Assembly (NCBI RefSeq): GCF_000269965.1
Contig: NC_017219.1
Span: 496,001 to 560,000, forward strand
Length of the DNA: 64,000 bases
Source of the DNA: Bifidobacterium longum subsp. infantis ATCC 15697 = JCM 1222 = DSM 20088
GTDB lineage: Bacteria; Actinomycetota; Actinomycetes; Actinomycetales; Bifidobacteriaceae
Reading direction: 5' to 3'
Shown piece after piece: positions 1-9,490 of this stretch (the first letter of the stretch is position 1; each line of letters starts with the position of its first letter). Under the pieces are notes generated by a model that saw only the letters and a list, made by a program, of their open reading frames with translations, had not been told where the DNA came from and did not search any database. The position numbers were made by a program, and so were the translations under genes.

Positions 1-593
1 CCTACTTCCACGTGGCGATGAACGGCATGACCTCCACCAAACGTATCTTCGCCCTGCTGGACACCCCCGAGCCCGCCCATGGCACTGCCATGCTGCCGGC
101 CGCCACTGGTACTGATGTCGGGACTGATACCGGTACCAAGGCCGGGACCGAGGCCGATGGCGGAATCACCGTCAGCTTCGACCACGTCGGCTATTCCTAT
201 GACAGCGCCGATTCCGGTGCCGCCGTTCAGCAAATGAATTCCGCGCCGGCACCTGCGCTCACCGGCCTCACCTTCACTGCCTACCCCGGTCAACTCACCG
301 CCATCGTCGGCATCTCCGGTTCCGGCAAATCCACGGCTGCCGCGCTGCTTGCCGGCACGCTGACCGGATACCAAGGCTCGCTTACGCTGAACGACGTCAA
401 GGTATCCGACCCGTCCGGAGAGACGCTCGCCCGAACCATCACCCTGATCGGTGCCAGTAGCCATCTGTTTGCTGGTACTCTGCGTGAGAACCTTCTGATG
501 GCTTTGCCTGATGACGGCCAGAACGGTGACGTTGCGTCCGACGCCGCCAACCTGTCCAGTGGCCAGCTCCGGCTGCAGCGCCGGCCGAGATGA
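1..593 (+). pseudogene. ABC exporter half, 5' partial and truncated in its ATPase domain
   Basis: The reading frame is open from base 3, so the gene starts before the window. The translation begins at the membrane/ATPase linker (FHVAMNGMTSTKRIFALLD), reaches Walker A (GISGSGKS, about residue 100) and a Q-loop-like stretch (SSHLFAGTLRENLL). It then jumps to a signature-like LSSGQ and stops. Walker B, the D-loop and the H-loop are absent, so this half-transporter cannot hydrolyse ATP as encoded. The stop overlaps the next gene's ATG by 4 bases, as in CydD/CydC-type paired exporters. I read it as a decayed heterodimeric exporter subunit; the deletion lies inside the nucleotide-binding domain. 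Confidence 0.75.
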
Positions 594-1672
594 GCACGTT
601 CCAAGTCATCAAGCGGTTACTCGGGGAGGCCAAGCCGCTGGCCGGGCTTATGGTCGCGGCTTCCACGGCCGGCACCATCGGCCACCTTGCCGCAACCTTC
701 CTACCGGTGTTCGGCACCATCGCCGGATTCGCACTCGCCGGCAACCCCGTGACCACCACCATCGTCTACGCCATCGTGGCGGCCACGCTGAGCCCCTGGA
801 TGGTGTTGGCGCTGATCGCCGCCTTCACGCTGCTCGCCAGCTCGTTCGGGCCGACGCTGGCGCTCGCCGCCCTGCCCGCGAACCTCACCCAGACCTTCGC
901 CTCCGCCCGTCGTCTGTTCGGTCTGATGGACGAAGCGCCGGGCGTGGTAGAAACTGGCACTGCGAACTCGGATTATGAGGGCATGCGCCTTGACCGCGTC
1001 ACTTTCGCGTACCCGGGGGAGGAGAGCGAGGCGATTCTCGCCGACTTCTCGCTCGATGTGCCGCAGCACGGCATCCTCGGTATCCAAGGCCCATGCGGCA
1101 GGGGCAAGTCCACTATGCTGAAGCTGCTGATGCGCTATTGGGACCCGCAGCGTGGCCAAGTGACGCTGTCCGGCACGCCGCTACCGCAAATCGATGTGCA
1201 TGCCCGCCGCCGTATTCAGGCCATGATGAGTCAGGAGACCCACCTGTTCGACGGCACGATTCGAGAGAATCTGCTTATCGCCTTGCCTGAATCGGAGATT
1301 CGCAATGGGGGAGCGGCCGGTGTTCTTGACGCCCGACTCCGCGAAGCCCTCGCCAAGGCATCCGTGCTTGACTTGATTGATTCGTTGCCGGATGGGCTCG
1401 ACACCCAGGTGGGTGAGCTGGGCGACCGACTGTCTGAAGGCGAACGCCAGCGCATCGGATTGGCTCGCGTATTCCTACGCAATGCCGACTTGGTGCTCTT
1501 TGACGAGCCGACCAGTCGTCTGGATGCCTTGAATGAAGCCATCATTCTGCGTTCCATTCATGAGCTGTCCAAGAGCGAGCAGAATGCGGATAAGGGGCAA
1601 GACGTGGCTGTAGTGCTGGTCCCTCGCCGTGAATCCGCCATGCGCGTTGCCGATGCGGTGCTGAATCTGTAA
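590..1672 (+). pseudogene. second ABC exporter half (CydC-like), membrane domain internally deleted
   Basis: 360 aa: short N-terminal membrane part (about residues 1-115) followed by a complete ATPase domain. Walker A reads GPCGRGKST, the signature LSEGERQRIGL, and Walker B plus D-loop LVLFDEPTSRLD. Exporters of this family carry six membrane helices in about 300 residues; here only about three helices remain before the linker RLFGLMDEAPG. A large in-frame deletion of the membrane domain is therefore likely. It starts inside the stop of the preceding fragment. The pair was probably an amino-acid/thiol or drug exporter, now non-functional. The ATPase domain itself looks intact, so residual activity cannot be excluded. 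Confidence 0.7.
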
Positions 1673-1703
1673 AGTCACACAGTCACAGGCCGCAATACTC
1701 TGC

Positions 1704-1766
1704 AATACAGGATTCCCGCCTTGCGCGTCGGTGCGTTTCGGCTGCGCAAGGCGGGAATCCTGTATT
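1704..1766. terminator. long perfect hairpin, bidirectional terminator
   Basis: Perfect 23-bp inverted arms (AATACAGGATTCCCGCC... and its complement) around a 17-nt loop. It lies between the + strand ABC gene and the end of the convergent MFS gene, so it probably terminates both. Confidence 0.8.
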
Positions 1767-1776
1767 TCCTTATATA

Positions 1777-3996
1777 TCAGCCTCTGATAAGGGCATCCAG
1801 AGAGTCGAGGGCCGCGTCGATGGCCTGAGCCTCGCGGTCGTCATCCGTCTCGGCGAAGGAATGCTCGCTGTAGGAATCCTCGTCGGCACTGGGCAGTAAT
1901 ACCCCGCGAGGCGTATCGGCACTGTGCGCGTGCTCAATAGAGGCCATATGTGCCGGCTGCACGGCATTTGTCTGCTTGCGGTTTCGATTCGCGTCATTCG
2001 CGAAATCAACGGCATCTGCGGCATCAACGCTATCCGTATCATCCGCACCACTGCGCGTAGTCGGCCGATTCGCCAGCGTGCATGGGTCGTCGGGCAACGA
2101 ATCGGCCAAGGCCGCGACTGCTGCGCTGGCCGCTGCCTCGGCCGCCGCGCCGTCCAGCATCGCACCGGCCGCAGAGCCAGTCACGGAGCCATCCGCAGGG
2201 CCGCCCGTATACTCGCCGTCGTGCCGTCTACTGGATGACTTACCAACCAGAACAGCGCCCCTCGTACGCCGCACAAGCGACGGCACGTTCTCATCCGTCG
2301 TGACTTCCGAGACGGTCGCTGCCGTGTCTTCTTCTGCAGCCATATTCGCCGCTGCCTTGGCGGCTTCCTCGGCAGCGCGCTGCGCCGTCAGCCGTTCTGC
2401 CTCGGCCCTTTTGGCGGTCTCTATGGCGAAAATCTTCTGCTGTGCCGCAGCGCGAGCCCGCTCAGCCGCATCCATAATTCCCAATGCCTGCTGACGTTCG
2501 TTTTCAATACGACGCAGCGTGGCTTCCGCGTGGCGGATATTCGCATCAGCCGTGCTCAGCGAGTATTTTGCAGAGGCCAAATCGGTTTTCGGCTGCCATA
2601 GATGCTCGATTTCCTCCAGCGTGCGTCCCATTGTCTCCGGCACCAACGCCACGATGCCGAACAGGCAAATCAGATCCAGAAACGCGAAAATCGCGAACGA
2701 TATGCCGCCGCCCAATCCATCGATCATCATCGGCGTGAATTGTGCGATGATCCAGTTGGCGAACAGCAGACACATCACACACAATCCGGTGGCACGACCG
2801 CGCAGATACGTGGGGAAGAGCTCGGGAATCACAATCCAAGGAATCGGCCCCATCGAAAAGGCGAACGATATGGTGAACGCCATGACGAATATAAGCGTCA
2901 GCAGCGAATTGCCCATGAAATACGAGCCCGAAATGCATAGCGCGAACGCGCACATCATGCCGGTGCCTATTTCCATAAGACGTTTACGGCCGAACGTGTC
3001 GATCAGGTACATGCCTACCACGGTGGCCACCAGCTCCACGCCGCCTACGCTGGCGGCCGCGAGGAACTGAGTGTCCCCGCCGAACCCGAGATCCGAGAAC
3101 ATCACCGGCCCATAGTAGGAGATGGCGTTCATGCCGATGAACTGGTTGAACACGGCGAGAAAGATGCCGATGACGAGTGCCCGTCGCAGGCCTGGACGGA
3201 ACAAATCATGGAATTCGTGCGACATCTCGGTTTCCAGTTTGACCGAGGCTTGGATGTCATCGGTGCGCAGGCGTGCGCGTTCGGTGCCGAGGATGTGCTC
3301 GAGCACCGCGAAACCTTCATCGGTTCTGCCTACCTGAATGAGGAATCGTGGGCTTTCCGGTGCCCTCCGCATAGCCAGCAGGAAAGCGGCGGCCGGAATC
3401 GCGCCTAATCCCAGCATCCAGCGCCATCCAATGGCGATATCCCAGTCGTTTGATCCGTAGGAGGCGATGATGTAGTTGATGACGTTAGTCAGGAAGAGGC
3501 CGCAAACCGCAAGCAACTGATAAGAGAAGGCGAGCAGACCACGGATGTTGGCCGGAGCCGATTCGGTGATATATGTGACGGCCAGCGCGGCGGTCAGGCC
3601 GATGCCGTAGCCGCCGGCCACGCGCGCCACGATAAGCGCTATGGGACCTATCGTCAGCGCACTCCATACAGCCGCAACGAGGAAGAACGCGCCGCCGATA
3701 ATAAGGATACGTTTTCTGCCGAATCGGTCGGAAAGGAATCCGGCGGTGGCCGCTCCGATGACGGCACCGAGCATGATGGAGGAGATGACGAGGCCCTCCA
3801 TGAGAGTACTGAGCCCATATCTGGCGCGCAGGAATTCGATGGCGCCGGAGATAGAGACGGTGTCGTAGCCGTACAGTAATCCGGCAAGACCCGCACTCAA
3901 AGCCAGTCCGAATGTATATTTTCCTGATCCGCGGGTGCGTATGGCTGTCCCTAAAGGGTTGGGCTGCTTGGAAGCAGTCCGAAACAGTCCCGCCAT
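1777..3996 (-). CDS. sugar porter MFS transporter with long C-terminal coiled-coil tail
   Basis: 739 aa. Residues 25-470 are a 12-helix sugar-porter protein of the major facilitator superfamily: DRFGRKR between helices 2 and 3, PESPRF after helix 6, QFIGMNAISYYGP in helix 7, PETMGRTLEEIE after helix 12. Family knowledge points to proton-coupled uptake of a hexose or pentose; the substrate cannot be read. Residues 475-580 form a charged Ala/Glu/Arg coiled coil (ADANIRHAEATLRRIENERQ), then a low-complexity tail to 739. Typical members have about 480 residues, so the 270-residue cytoplasmic extension is odd. The start is supported by AGAGGAAG upstream of the ATG. It is a single gene ending at the shared terminator. 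Confidence 0.85.
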   Translation of the reverse strand: MAGLFRTASKQPNPLGTAIRTRGSGKYTFGLALSAGLAGLLYGYDTVSISGAIEFLRARYGLSTLMEGLVISSIMLGAVIGAATAGFLSDRFGRKRILIIGGAFFLVAAVWSALTIGPIALIVARVAGGYGIGLTAALAVTYITESAPANIRGLLAFSYQLLAVCGLFLTNVINYIIASYGSNDWDIAIGWRWMLGLGAIPAAAFLLAMRRAPESPRFLIQVGRTDEGFAVLEHILGTERARLRTDDIQASVKLETEMSHEFHDLFRPGLRRALVIGIFLAVFNQFIGMNAISYYGPVMFSDLGFGGDTQFLAAASVGGVELVATVVGMYLIDTFGRKRLMEIGTGMMCAFALCISGSYFMGNSLLTLIFVMAFTISFAFSMGPIPWIVIPELFPTYLRGRATGLCVMCLLFANWIIAQFTPMMIDGLGGGISFAIFAFLDLICLFGIVALVPETMGRTLEEIEHLWQPKTDLASAKYSLSTADANIRHAEATLRRIENERQQALGIMDAAERARAAAQQKIFAIETAKRAEAERLTAQRAAEEAAKAAANMAAEEDTAATVSEVTTDENVPSLVRRTRGAVLVGKSSSRRHDGEYTGGPADGSVTGSAAGAMLDGAAAEAAASAAVAALADSLPDDPCTLANRPTTRSGADDTDSVDAADAVDFANDANRNRKQTNAVQPAHMASIEHAHSADTPRGVLLPSADEDSYSEHSFAETDDDREAQAIDAALDSLDALIRG

Positions 3997-4177
3997 GTGC
4001 TCTTCCTCTCAATACAGCTATGGGGGTGCCTATTCATACTAGCCGAACTGGCTCCGTCTGGCGCTGGTCCCGGCCCGTCACGCAAGACAATCCATCCTGG
4101 GATGTGAATCAGAGGAATTCGCCAGTCTTTCCGAATGCACTCTAAAGCAATTCGCCAGTTTGCAGTCAGCAAGGGTG

Positions 4178-5440
4178 TTATTGCCATGGTATAGAAAGAC
4201 GGGAAATGCTCTCCTTGCCACTATTATCCTTTGATAATGTCCCATTTATGTCCTTGGCTTTTATTCTAAGCTGAGATAGTCCTCTACCGCCTGTCATAGC
4301 TCGTGCGGTATAACATGAGGACTTGGTATTACACGTATTGCTTGATATGACTGTTATATCTGCTGCTGTGATATTGACGATAAGACTGCATTCTTTTATC
4401 GGATCAGCGTACTTGATCATATTGCTGGTGAATTCATCTATGCCCGTATGGACTATATCCAGCACTTTGGGATCGTAGCTGAGTGGCATAGTGCCCAGAA
4501 GTTGTGTGTTCACAGCAAAACCAAGTTCACGCATCTCTTCCTTGGCCTGTGTAAGATGTGCATCAAGCATTTCCTGCTCAGTCTCAGGGGCGGGAGACAT
4601 TCTGGACTTAGGAAGCTCGACTCTATCGTGTGATTCATTGTCTGCGATGGTTTCGGAACCGAGTACATCGATTGTCGCCCGTATTTTTTCGAGCAGATCT
4701 TGAGATATGTCAAGTAGTTCAGAGATTTCGGCTTGGTACTGTTCAGATTGCGGTGGTTGCTCACACCAAGTCCGTATGTCGTGCTGCATGCGAAGTATCT
4801 GGTAGGCGAGTCGGTTGGTCACTTGGTCGTGGAGTGTTGCAGCAATTAACTCGCGGCGGCGACGTTCCTCGTTAATCTCCCTCTGACGATCCAGCTCATG
4901 GCGGATCTGCTGCATGCGCATGAGCCTAATGCGCCATTGCATGCCGACGCCGATACATGAAGCAGCGGGGAGCGCTACTACGGCAATCATGTCAAAAATA
5001 GGCGATGGACTCGCGCCGGACATTCCCAGCATAGCGTGGGAGACGACAGTTACGGATGATTGGACTATGCCTAAGCCGATGCCTAGTCCTGTATATCGAA
5101 ATGAGACCAGCATTAGAGTGGCGGCAAATGAGAGGAACAACGCCCAAGATAATTCAGATAATGCGGGAACCATACAAATGCACGCCCAAAGCAGAGTTTG
5201 CATTATCGCCGCCACAAGTGGAAAACGTATGGAGATGATGGACAGAACCATCGCTACCACGCCAATCGCGAACGCAATCCATCCAATTACACCCGAGACA
5301 AGACTGGCGACCAGCAGTATACTTCCGTATCCGCATCCTGCCATGACCGCGATTGCGCGCATGTACATCCAACTGCTGGTACCTATTTCGTCGTTCTGAT
5401 CCTGTGCAAGTCCATTCCGTTTGGTGTTTTCATGGTTCAT
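4178..5440 (-). CDS. sensor histidine kinase (HisKA_3 type) of the lactococcin-972 locus
   Basis: About 420 aa from the ATG at 5440, whose ATGA overlaps the stop of the regulator; an upstream in-frame start at 5461 is possible. The N-terminal half has about five to six membrane helices (residues 25-165). A coiled linker follows, then a dimerisation/phospho-acceptor segment RRELIAATLHDQVTNRL with the acceptor His, and a C-terminal ATPase domain with N-box DEFTSNMIKYA and glycine box GGRGLSQL. It is the second gene of a regulator-kinase operon. It probably senses a membrane or peptide signal and controls the divergent bacteriocin operon. It belongs to a different subfamily from the three HDSVGH kinases further right. 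Confidence 0.85.
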   Translation of the reverse strand: MNHENTKRNGLAQDQNDEIGTSSWMYMRAIAVMAGCGYGSILLVASLVSGVIGWIAFAIGVVAMVLSIISIRFPLVAAIMQTLLWACICMVPALSELSWALFLSFAATLMLVSFRYTGLGIGLGIVQSSVTVVSHAMLGMSGASPSPIFDMIAVVALPAASCIGVGMQWRIRLMRMQQIRHELDRQREINEERRRRELIAATLHDQVTNRLAYQILRMQHDIRTWCEQPPQSEQYQAEISELLDISQDLLEKIRATIDVLGSETIADNESHDRVELPKSRMSPAPETEQEMLDAHLTQAKEEMRELGFAVNTQLLGTMPLSYDPKVLDIVHTGIDEFTSNMIKYADPIKECSLIVNITAADITVISSNTCNTKSSCYTARAMTGGRGLSQLRIKAKDINGTLSKDNSGKESISRLSIPWQ

Positions 5441-6129
5441 AGCAGTCCGCGTTTCTCGCACATGATGATGGCGTGGATTCTGTTCCGTGCATGCAATTTG
5501 GCGACCGCACGTTTGACATACGTGCCGATGGTGAACTTGCTTAGGGACAAAGACCTCGCAATCTCCTCAGTTTCCAGTCCTTCGGAGTACATGCGCAGGA
5601 TTTCAACCTCCCGTGCGGACAGTCGATCTCCGTTCATCCAACGCTTATCTGAAGCCTTAGTAAAGTCTGGAATAAGGTTGGAAGCAGTGTCTGGCACATC
5701 AGTGAAACGTGCTGATTCATCAGCAGCGCATTGCGTCGCCGAGCCCATCGATGCGCGTCGTACGGCGCTGGACAAGATGCGTAAGTCCGTTTTGGAGATC
5801 AACGCCTGAGCTCCGGCTTCGGCGGCTGCGCGAGCATAGCTTCCCAGCGAAAATGAGGTCATGCATACTACTCCGATGGGTAGCGAATGACGGCGTAAGG
5901 TCCTGCATACCATGGCACCGCTCGTGTTCTCCATGGACATATCGACCAATATCACTTGCGGACGCGTTCTCGGGGACAAGCAGTTGTCAATCGCATCGTC
6001 GCCTGAGATTGTCGTCCATAGGATGTGCAGCCAAGGCAGACTGCGCAGGATGCTCGACAATGCCGCCAACGTCAGCTGGTCGTTGTCCACAATGCCCAAT
6101 GTCACTTTTCCTTCGCCTTGTTGGTTCAT
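5437..6129 (-). CDS. NarL/FixJ-type response regulator
   Basis: About 230 aa from the ATG at 6129; an in-frame ATG at 6174 would place the palindrome at 6169-6187 across the start, which I consider less likely. The receiver domain has acidic residues in GIVDNDQ, a phosphorylatable Asp in VILVDMS and Lys in LISKTD. The C-terminal LuxR-type helix-turn-helix starts at LSAREVEILRMYSEGLETEEIARSLSLSKFTIGTYVKRAVAKL. It shares an operon with the kinase at 4178-5440 and is divergent from the bacteriocin genes, the usual layout for an activator of those genes. Its recognition helix differs from that of the other three regulators, consistent with a different binding site. Confidence 0.85.
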   Translation of the reverse strand: MNQQGEGKVTLGIVDNDQLTLAALSSILRSLPWLHILWTTISGDDAIDNCLSPRTRPQVILVDMSMENTSGAMVCRTLRRHSLPIGVVCMTSFSLGSYARAAAEAGAQALISKTDLRILSSAVRRASMGSATQCAADESARFTDVPDTASNLIPDFTKASDKRWMNGDRLSAREVEILRMYSEGLETEEIARSLSLSKFTIGTYVKRAVAKLHARNRIHAIIMCEKRGLL

Positions 6130-6168
6130 GTCTTGATGATATTGCGGATGGTCGCCAGCTTCCCACAA

Positions 6169-6187
6169 TGTCACTTATGAAGTGACA
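6169..6187. promoter_or_regulatory. palindrome TGTCACTT-ATG-AAGTGACA, candidate regulator site
   Basis: Perfect 8-bp arms around 3 bases, in the divergent region about 40 bp upstream of the regulator start. Probably an autoregulatory operator for the regulator/kinase operon. Confidence 0.55.
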
Positions 6188-6226
6188 TCGGTGGATTGTC
6201 CCGGAAGAAGGCGATACCTTGAAGAC

Positions 6227-6247
6227 GTTCCGGAAAGATTCCGGAAC
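6227..6247. promoter_or_regulatory. palindrome GTTCCGGAA-AGA-TTCCGGAAC, candidate operator
   Basis: Perfect 9-bp arms around 3 bases, about 80 bp upstream of the bacteriocin start. Partial copies of the half-site (CCCGGAAG near 6200 and GGTTCCGG near 6258) flank it. The geometry suits an activator site for the bacteriocin promoter. Confidence 0.55.
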
Positions 6248-6323
6248 GGCGAACGCGGGTTCCGGTCAGTGTTGACGGAATTCATGGGTAACGGAACGAT
6301 CGGATACGAGAATGGAGCACACC

Positions 6324-6731
6324 ATGTCCATTCAAACAGGAAAACAGTCCAAGCTGAAGATGATGGCGGTTGCATTGGTGACCTGCGCATCGATGACAAT
6401 CATCCCTGTGGCATCCGCCTCTGCTGCTGAGGCCGACGTCATTGCGCCGACCACGGAAAGCGGAGAGTATGGGATTCGGCCCATGTGGCTCAACCCGGAG
6501 GGTAAGCATACGCAGTACCCTGCTCAGGGCGGTATCTGGGAATGGGGCTTCTGGAACGTCAAGATTCGTTCCTATTACACGCATGACACACGGACGCATG
6601 GCTCTTCGGTCTCGTTGAACGGGGATACCGTGCGCAGCATCGATACAGTCGCAAAGAAGCAGTCCATTGCAGAGAAATACGCTGTGAACTATTGGGGCAA
6701 TAACGACGCCTACTACTATCGGGTGTCCTGA
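6324..6731 (+). CDS. lactococcin 972-family secreted bacteriocin precursor
   Basis: 135 aa from the ATG at 6324, preceded by GGAG at 6-bp spacing; an in-frame ATG at 6312 lacks such a site. It has a signal peptide with hydrophobic core MMAVALVTCASMTIIPVA and likely cleavage after ASA. The mature C-terminal part (GGIWEWGFW, then SYYTHDTRTHGSSVSLNG, ending VNYWGNNDAYYYRV) matches the lactococcin 972 pattern: GGxW start, Y/H-rich centre with HxSSV, aromatic end. Members are Sec-secreted and block septum formation through lipid II. The two following genes are the family's usual partners, a large membrane protein and an ABC ATPase. Confidence 0.85.
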   Translation: MSIQTGKQSKLKMMAVALVTCASMTIIPVASASAAEADVIAPTTESGEYGIRPMWLNPEGKHTQYPAQGGIWEWGFWNVKIRSYYTHDTRTHGSSVSLNGDTVRSIDTVAKKQSIAEKYAVNYWGNNDAYYYRVS

Positions 6732-6806
6732 AAGGTAATGATGAACGGCCGATGGCATATGGCATTCCCGTGTGGTATCGGCCTCTCCTGATGATTGGAG
6801 TGTACC

Positions 6807-8759
6807 ATGCATCGTCGCCTGTTCTTCATGGTATCCACGTTGGTATTTCTGCTCGCCACGTTATTGTCAGTCATGGCCAGCGACCTACATGACAGAGCTT
6901 TACCCCAAGGAATTCATCCTACAATCTCGATGACACTGGATTTTCAATCACCTAACGTGGATGACGCTCAAATGCTGCGAGAGCTTGCTGATATCGGAGA
7001 ACAGCAACAACTCGGCATCGTCAAGGTTATGCCTGACCTTGACGGGGATGCATCCGCTCAAGTATTTGTCGCGCTAGATTCCACTGCAAGTGAAAGACTG
7101 CCCGAGGGAACTTCAGTCCGTCGATTTGGAAACATGCCGAGTTCTAAGGTGGCAGGACAGTCGCGTCTGTCGGCGGCCTCTGCGAGCGGTCAATACTATC
7201 TACTGCAAGGCAACCAGTCTGATAAAGCACTGCGCGATTGGACGGTACGCAATGGGGTAATGGTGGCGTGGGGTGCGGATTCGTTGCGTGATGACGTGCG
7301 CTTGCTAGCCTCACAGTCAAGTTTCGTGATGTCGATGGCCGCGGCTCTTGCCCTGATGGTGACGATGGTTCTGTATTGGATGGCATCTAAAGTTCGTTCA
7401 AGGGCGTTGCGGGTATTAGCTGGCGTCTCGGTATGGCGCATACAGAAAGACGACATGATGGGCATTCTGACCCCATCGCTGTGTGCGGCATGCCTAATCG
7501 ACATCGTCTCAGTCACGGTGGTTGGTGCGGTTAGAGGCGCGGTGTTCATACCATACTTCTCTCGCATACTACTGGTACTTGAAGGGACCGTGTTGGCAGG
7601 ACTGTTTGTGGCGATGCTGATTGTCGGCATGCTGTCATGGCCTTCAGCAACGATGATCATGCGTCGCGCATCCGGCAATATCGGACTACGCCGATCTGCT
7701 TTGGCAATGAAAGCGATGGTATTCGTAGCGGTGCTGGCGGTGACTGCGCCCGCAATGTCGGCGATAGCATCGGCTGATTCATCGGCCCGCGAGCAACGTG
7801 TATGGGAGCGTTTGTCTAATCAGGTCTCAATAGCGCTGTCGTATGAAAATAACCCCCAACTGGATGCGAAGGTCGCGAACGTGATGCGTGAAATAGAAGA
7901 TGACGGGAGAGGAGCTCTCTCCTACACGTTCACGCCAGAAATGACCGGAGCCCCAAGTGCTGAACCAGTAGCGTTAGTCACTCAGCAATGGCTCAATATG
8001 GTACAGGTCGACCCGGCTCACATGGAGCACTCAGTCCGCGTCACGTTCGATTACCTACCCGCGGAGGCGAAAGACATAGTTTCTCAGATACCAGCATGGA
8101 GTGCAGATTCCCAGACCAGTGTGAATATGCTCGAAAGAGCCTTGTATTATAGCGTTTCCGGCGATGCAATACCCGTGCTCAAAGGCGGCTCTGACACTAT
8201 GCTTTTCCCGAAAAGGCTCACGCTCATAGTTCTCCCTGACTACTCGGGATTCTCCGACTCAGGATTTCTAGTGCCGGCGGCCACCACACGCAACATCGTG
8301 TTGACGGGTCTTCAGGATGTACGAGCAAGATTGCGACAAGCAGGGTTGTCAAGACAGGTCAAAGTGCGATACATCGCTGAAGAGCAGATTCTGCAGGCCC
8401 AGTTCTCTGCACATTTCGCTTGGCTGCAAGCCGCTGCATTTGTAATGCTTATTGTTGCGTTTGCCTTAACCGTTATGGTGCATGCGATGGTCCGCGCTGC
8501 GCTGCGCGCAAGACACGACTATCCGCTCATGCTCAACGGTAGCCCCGCAAGACGATTGGCGGAGTCCACGATACTTGTGGAGAGCAGTACGGCGTTAGTA
8601 GGAGGAATTATCTTCGCTGCAATAGCACTTCGCTCTACAGGCATCTCAGCTGCAGTAATGACCGGAGCGCTGGGTTTGCTGGCAATCTTCATTTCCGCAC
8701 TTTCGCACATTCTGTCCGTACAGCGCATGTTTGTGGGCATCAATAATCGCACTCTTTAA
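6807..8759 (+). CDS. bacteriocin-associated integral membrane protein (lactococcin 972 immunity/export permease)
   Basis: 650 aa from the ATG at 6807 (TGGAG upstream); an ATG four codons earlier is weaker. One N-terminal helix is followed by an external domain of about 150 residues. A group of four helices lies at about residues 175-320, a second external domain of about 200 residues follows, and there are three C-terminal helices from about residue 535. This FtsX/MacB-like double-domain layout is that of the large membrane protein accompanying lactococcin 972-type bacteriocins, thought to give immunity or export with the following ATPase. It sits between the bacteriocin and the ATPase on one strand with short gaps, so one operon is likely. 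Confidence 0.8.
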   Translation: MHRRLFFMVSTLVFLLATLLSVMASDLHDRALPQGIHPTISMTLDFQSPNVDDAQMLRELADIGEQQQLGIVKVMPDLDGDASAQVFVALDSTASERLPEGTSVRRFGNMPSSKVAGQSRLSAASASGQYYLLQGNQSDKALRDWTVRNGVMVAWGADSLRDDVRLLASQSSFVMSMAAALALMVTMVLYWMASKVRSRALRVLAGVSVWRIQKDDMMGILTPSLCAACLIDIVSVTVVGAVRGAVFIPYFSRILLVLEGTVLAGLFVAMLIVGMLSWPSATMIMRRASGNIGLRRSALAMKAMVFVAVLAVTAPAMSAIASADSSAREQRVWERLSNQVSIALSYENNPQLDAKVANVMREIEDDGRGALSYTFTPEMTGAPSAEPVALVTQQWLNMVQVDPAHMEHSVRVTFDYLPAEAKDIVSQIPAWSADSQTSVNMLERALYYSVSGDAIPVLKGGSDTMLFPKRLTLIVLPDYSGFSDSGFLVPAATTRNIVLTGLQDVRARLRQAGLSRQVKVRYIAEEQILQAQFSAHFAWLQAAAFVMLIVAFALTVMVHAMVRAALRARHDYPLMLNGSPARRLAESTILVESSTALVGGIIFAAIALRSTGISAAVMTGALGLLAIFISALSHILSVQRMFVGINNRTL

Positions 8760-8789
8760 TCAACCGAGCCCAGCAGAAAGGACATGTTT

Positions 8790-9437
8790 ATGACCACTAT
8801 AGAATGCGACAACCTGACGGTACGCATTGCCGGGCGAACAATTTTCGAACACGTCGACCTACATATCTCCGAAGGTGGTATGGTCGCCCTCACTGGCCCC
8901 AGCGGATGCGGAAAGACCACGCTGTTGCACACACTCGGTCTTCTACAGGAAGCGGATGGTGGACGACTTATGATCGATCGCGAAAATGTCACGCACGCGA
9001 CAGCCAGAAGACGTAGACGATTCTGGCATGACACGGCCTCGTTCATCCTTCAGGACTACGGCATTATGGACGAGGAAAGCGTGGCTTTCAATGTCTCCAT
9101 GCAGCTTGGACCATTTGGACAACGTGCGGGAGGGGACCGCAAACAGATACGAGAGGCTCTCAGAGCTACTGGACTGGCAAAAAGAACTCAGGAACCCGCG
9201 TCTCATCTCAGTGGAGGAGAAAAACAACGTCTTGGAATTGCGCGCGCTATATACAAGAACGCGTCTGTAATTTTCGCAGATGAACCCACCGCTTCTCTCG
9301 ATGCGCATAACAGGCAAATCGTTATTGATTTGTTGCGGCACCGAGCTGATCAAGGGGCAATTGTGGTTCTTGCCACGCATGATCCCATTTTAGTCTCTGC
9401 ATGTGACCAAAACTACCAAGTAGGCAATCATAACTAA
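8790..9437 (+). CDS. ABC transporter ATPase, lactococcin 972 group
   Basis: About 215 aa. The start at 8790 has AAAGGA at 7-bp spacing; the ATG at 8784 lies one base from that site. It has Walker A GPSGCGKTT, signature LSGGEKQRLGIARAI, Walker B VIFADEPTASLD and H-loop LATHD. The length and LolD/MacB-like sequence fit an ATPase paired with an FtsX-type permease, here the 650-aa protein just upstream (30-bp gap). Likely role: ATP-driven immunity or export for the bacteriocin at 6324. Confidence 0.9.
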   Translation: MTTIECDNLTVRIAGRTIFEHVDLHISEGGMVALTGPSGCGKTTLLHTLGLLQEADGGRLMIDRENVTHATARRRRRFWHDTASFILQDYGIMDEESVAFNVSMQLGPFGQRAGGDRKQIREALRATGLAKRTQEPASHLSGGEKQRLGIARAIYKNASVIFADEPTASLDAHNRQIVIDLLRHRADQGAIVVLATHDPILVSACDQNYQVGNHN

Positions 9438-9490
9438 TCATTGATTGCTATACCTCGTGAAGTGGAATAGTGAAAACGCAAGGAGGAATG

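Noticed and set aside
5709..6185. Plus-strand 158-aa open frame over the response regulator
   Set aside because: Antisense to a clear NarL-type regulator and without any recognisable domain.
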